Shown: positions 6,411 through 7,748 of the stretch, piece by piece
Layout of the letters: each line of letters opens with the position of its first letter
How positions within the stretch are numbered: the first letter of the stretch is position 1
Assembly (NCBI GenBank): GCA_020846575.1
Contig: JADLDQ010000174.1
Location: forward strand, 1 to 7,748
Source: Burkholderiales bacterium
GTDB lineage: Bacteria; Pseudomonadota; Gammaproteobacteria; Burkholderiales; SG8-39
Direction of reading: 5' to 3'
Length of the DNA: 7,748 bases
Program-made: the position numbers and the translations under genes
The notes under the pieces: model-generated
The model's input: the letters and a program-made list of their open reading frames with translations, nothing else
What the model was told of the DNA's origin: nothing
The model's database searches: none

Positions 6411-6898
6411 GGTTGCCGCTCTCGAAGTTGCTGCAAACTGAGGGCCGCAGGCGAAGCGGGGCCGTCCTTGCGGGAGGCCACCACGATGTCTCTCTTCAGG
6501 GGGAACCCCTGCAGGGGTAGGGCCTTGAGCAGCCTCGCCTTGAGTTCGCGCTCCATGGAAGAGCTCGACAGCATGCCGGTCGCCAGGTCGGCCTCGATGA
6601 GCCGCTTCAACGCGTCGATGAAAGGCACGCGCACCACCTTCCTCGAGCGCACTCCCGCCTTGAGCAGCGATTCCTCGACGAACGAGGGCGTGCCCGGCCC
6701 GTGGTCGAGGTCGGCGAACGGCGCGCGCACGAAGGCCTTCACGGCGACCGAGCGCCGTGCGGTGAAAGCGTGCCGCGGGCTGGTGACCACCAGAAAGCGG
6801 TCCGGCATCAGGGTGGTCCGGTTCAGGCGCGCGTGGCCGACCGGACCCCATTCGAAGGCGATGTCCACCGTGCCCTGCGCAACCCACTCCAAAACCTC
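6411..6898 (-). pseudogene. LysR-type transcriptional regulator, C-terminal remnant
   Basis: About 160 residues of a LysR effector-binding domain can be read, starting with VLEWVAQGTVDIAFEWGP and continuing through LMPDRFLVVTSPRHAF, FIDALKRLIEADLATGML and ALPLQGFPLKRDIVV to PAALSLQQLRE. A complete LysR protein has about 300 residues with a winged helix-turn-helix at the N-terminus. Here that half is missing: two in-frame TAA codons (first at 6899-6901) close the frame directly upstream. The only possible initiation codon near the break is TTG at 6892. At the other end the frame has no stop after the domain and runs on antisense to the CocE gene. The other two frames close at TAG 6400-6402 and TGA 6381-6383, so a C-terminal frameshift is also likely. 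It is convergent with the hydrolase operon and probably once regulated it. The remnant cannot bind DNA. Confidence 0.75.
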
Positions 6899-6910
6899 TT
6901 AATTAATTTA
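6899..6910. other. AT-rich junction at the break of the LysR gene
   Basis: The twelve bases TTAATTAATTTA are all A/T within DNA of about 70% G+C. They lie exactly where LysR homology ends, and rightward of them is unrelated sequence leading to the AbiE genes. This is the most likely insertion, deletion or recombination joint. No transposase, terminal inverted repeat or target duplication can be recognised within the window, so the mechanism is unknown. Confidence 0.45.
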
Positions 6911-6962
6911 GCCGGACGCCCCCGCGCACTTCCTCGCTGCCGTGGGCAACGAACGGTCTGCG

Positions 6963-6989
6963 GTTCGATCCCCAAACGCGGAATCGAAC
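6963..6989. repeat. Inverted repeat GTTCGAT / ATCGAAC upstream of abiEi
   Basis: Perfect seven-base arms (6963-6969 and 6983-6989) flank 13 bases; two further G-C pairs can form inside after one mismatch. It lies between the AT-rich junction and the AbiE promoter. GGTTCGATCC resembles the T-loop of a tRNA, which is a common integration target, but no tRNA can be folded here. A regulatory or attachment role is possible but unproven. Confidence 0.35.
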
Positions 6990-7013
6990 ACATTGCCCGG
7001 GGCGTTCCTTTTT

Positions 7014-7039
7014 TTCGTCGAACTATTGAATTAGACGAA
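7014..7039. promoter_or_regulatory. Candidate AbiEi operator: TTCGTC-N14-GACGAA
   Basis: Six-base perfect inverted arms (7014-7019 and 7034-7039) flank 14 bases that contain the predicted -35 hexamer of the abiE promoter. AbiEi antitoxins studied experimentally bind inverted repeats in their own promoter and repress the operon. Position over the -35 region fits that role. The assignment is by analogy and position. Confidence 0.45.
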
Positions 7040-7054
7040 TAAACGGAACATACT
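7026..7054 (+). promoter_or_regulatory. Predicted sigma-70 promoter of abiEi-abiEii
   Basis: TTGAAT (7026-7031) and CATACT (7049-7054) each match four of six consensus bases and are separated by the ideal 17 bp, in a locally AT-rich stretch. The -10 ends only six bases before the ATG at 7061, so transcription should begin at or next to the start codon. The message would then be leaderless or nearly so. The only ribosome-binding-like sequence, GGAA (7045-7048), is 12 nt upstream and would not be transcribed. Confidence 0.5.
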
Positions 7055-7060
7055 CCCACC

Positions 7061-7666
7061 ATGCTCGCCGACACCCACACCCAGCGCGTCCTTGATCTGG
7101 CGAGCCAGAAGGGGCTGCTGCGCGCCAGCGATCTGGACGCCATCGAAGCGCCCCGGGTCGTCCTGACGCGCCTGACCGCTGCGGGCCTGCTGGACAAGGT
7201 CGGGCGCGGCCTCTATCGCCTGCCCAGCCATCCGGGTTCGGAGCATGAAAGCCTTGCCACGGTCGCCACGAAGGTGCCGCAAGCGGTGTTCTGCCTGCTG
7301 ACCGCGCTGCAATTCCACGAACTGACCACCCAACTTCCCCGGCAGATCTGGATCGCCATGCCGCGCGGCAGCCACGTGCCACGCCTCGACTATCCGCCAA
7401 TCAAGATGGTGCAGATGACGGGCGATGTCTACTCCGAAGGCATCGAGACGGTCGAGCGTGACGGCGTGGTGCTGCGCGTGTACGGCGTCGCCAAGACCGT
7501 GGCGGACTGTTTCAAGCACCGCAACAAGGTCGGTCTGGACGTGGCGCTGGAGGCACTGAAGGACGTGCGCGCCAAGCGCCGCGCGTCGGCGGACGAGCTG
7601 TGGCGCTACGCGAAGCTGTGCCGCGTCGCCAACGTGATGCGGCCCTATCTGGAAGCCGTCGAATGA
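7061..7666 (+). CDS. abiEi: AbiEi family antitoxin, type IV toxin-antitoxin/abortive infection
   Basis: The 201-residue protein has an N-terminal winged helix-turn-helix (about 6-54, ending in KVGRGLYRLP) that should bind DNA, then an AbiEi C-terminal domain. Family features are the TALQFHELT segment (81-89), IWIAMPRGS (97-104) and VYGVAKTVADCFKHRNKVG (140-158). AbiEi antagonises the AbiEii toxin without stable binding (type IV) and autorepresses the operon. The pair gives phage resistance by stopping growth of infected cells and can stabilise mobile DNA. The stop codon overlaps the toxin start by ATGA, the usual arrangement. The ATG at 7061 begins the domain homology, but it has no well-placed ribosome-binding site and lies six bases after the predicted -10. 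The gene sits beside a broken LysR gene, consistent with acquisition by transfer. Confidence 0.88.
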   Translation: MLADTHTQRVLDLASQKGLLRASDLDAIEAPRVVLTRLTAAGLLDKVGRGLYRLPSHPGSEHESLATVATKVPQAVFCLLTALQFHELTTQLPRQIWIAMPRGSHVPRLDYPPIKMVQMTGDVYSEGIETVERDGVVLRVYGVAKTVADCFKHRNKVGLDVALEALKDVRAKRRASADELWRYAKLCRVANVMRPYLEAVE

Positions 7667-7748
7667 GCAACATCGCGGCTTCCGTTCGTGCCCGCCTGCT
7701 TAACGTCGCCAAGGCGCAGGGCTCGGACTTCAATCAGGTGCTGGTGCG
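7663..7748 (+). CDS. abiEii: AbiEii family nucleotidyltransferase toxin (partial, 5' end only)
   Basis: Only the first 28 codons are in the window. The sequence MSNIAASVRARLLNVAKAQG followed by SDFNQVLV resembles the helical N-terminus of AbiEii/AbiGii proteins, which begin with a short helix and an 'RLLN-A---G-DF---L' pattern. AbiEii toxins are DNA polymerase beta-like nucleotidyltransferases that cause reversible growth arrest; the catalytic GS and D-D motifs would lie beyond the window. The ATG overlaps the antitoxin stop as ATGA, so translation is probably coupled. Identification rests on the short N-terminus and the AbiEi gene immediately upstream. Confidence 0.75.
   Translation, partial: MSNIAASVRARLLNVAKAQGSDFNQVLV

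Noticed and set aside
5468..6892. Long minus-strand open frame spanning the LysR remnant and continuing antisense to the CocE gene
   Set aside because: Only its first 160 residues resemble a protein family (LysR). The remainder is Arg/His/Val-rich shadow translation opposite a well-supported gene.
6945..6990. tRNA gene suggested by GGTTCGATCC
   Set aside because: The T-arm stem does not pair properly, and no acceptor, D-arm or anticodon arm can be built around it. Kept only as a hint of an attachment site.
6990..7015. T7 tract (7009-7015) after a GC-rich stretch as a terminator
   Set aside because: No stable stem-loop directly precedes the T run; CCCGGGGC cannot form a hairpin with an adequate loop.
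1..7748. CRISPR array, insertion sequence or transposase
   Set aside because: No regularly spaced repeats and no transposase-like protein are visible on either strand.

Overview
The window is about 70% G+C and carries genes typical of a betaproteobacterium: a Bug-family (TctC-like) periplasmic solute receptor, a CoA-independent TPP enzyme, a multiheme c-type cytochrome and a LysR-type regulator. Orphan Bug receptors with no transporter genes beside them are most common in Burkholderiales, so that order (or Rhodocyclales) is my best guess. This rests on gene content alone.

Layout. Bases 1-418 (minus) hold the start of a secreted multiheme cytochrome c, cut by the window edge. It lies 28 bp behind a minus-strand gene (447-2117) for an acetolactate-synthase/pyruvate-oxidase superfamily TPP enzyme, so the two look like an operon. 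A 443-bp divergent intergenic region (2118-2560) follows. It contains a near-consensus FNR/ANR-type box (TTGAC-N4-ATCAA) with a plausibly spaced -10 for the TPP-cytochrome side. Rightward from it run a Bug receptor (2561-3556), an alpha/beta hydrolase (3654-4580) and a CocE/NonD-type hydrolase (4577-6397) that overlaps the hydrolase stop by ATGA.

Bases 6411-6898 (minus) are the C-terminal half of a LysR-type regulator. The gene lacks its DNA-binding half and stops at an AT-rich junction (6899-6910). Beyond the junction are a short non-coding stretch with two inverted repeats, a promoter with almost no leader, and a type IV toxin-antitoxin/abortive-infection pair: complete AbiEi antitoxin (7061-7666) and the first 28 codons of AbiEii toxin (from 7663).

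Inferred working: the receptor and the two hydrolases could capture and cleave an ester, amide or lactone-like carboxylate. The TPP enzyme could act on a 2-oxo acid or acyloin, with the cytochrome as an electron carrier under low oxygen. The LysR fragment may be the dead former regulator of the cluster, broken when the AbiE-bearing segment arrived. The least familiar element is the TPP enzyme-multiheme cytochrome pairing behind a putative oxygen-responsive site. No wholly new system is proven by this sequence.
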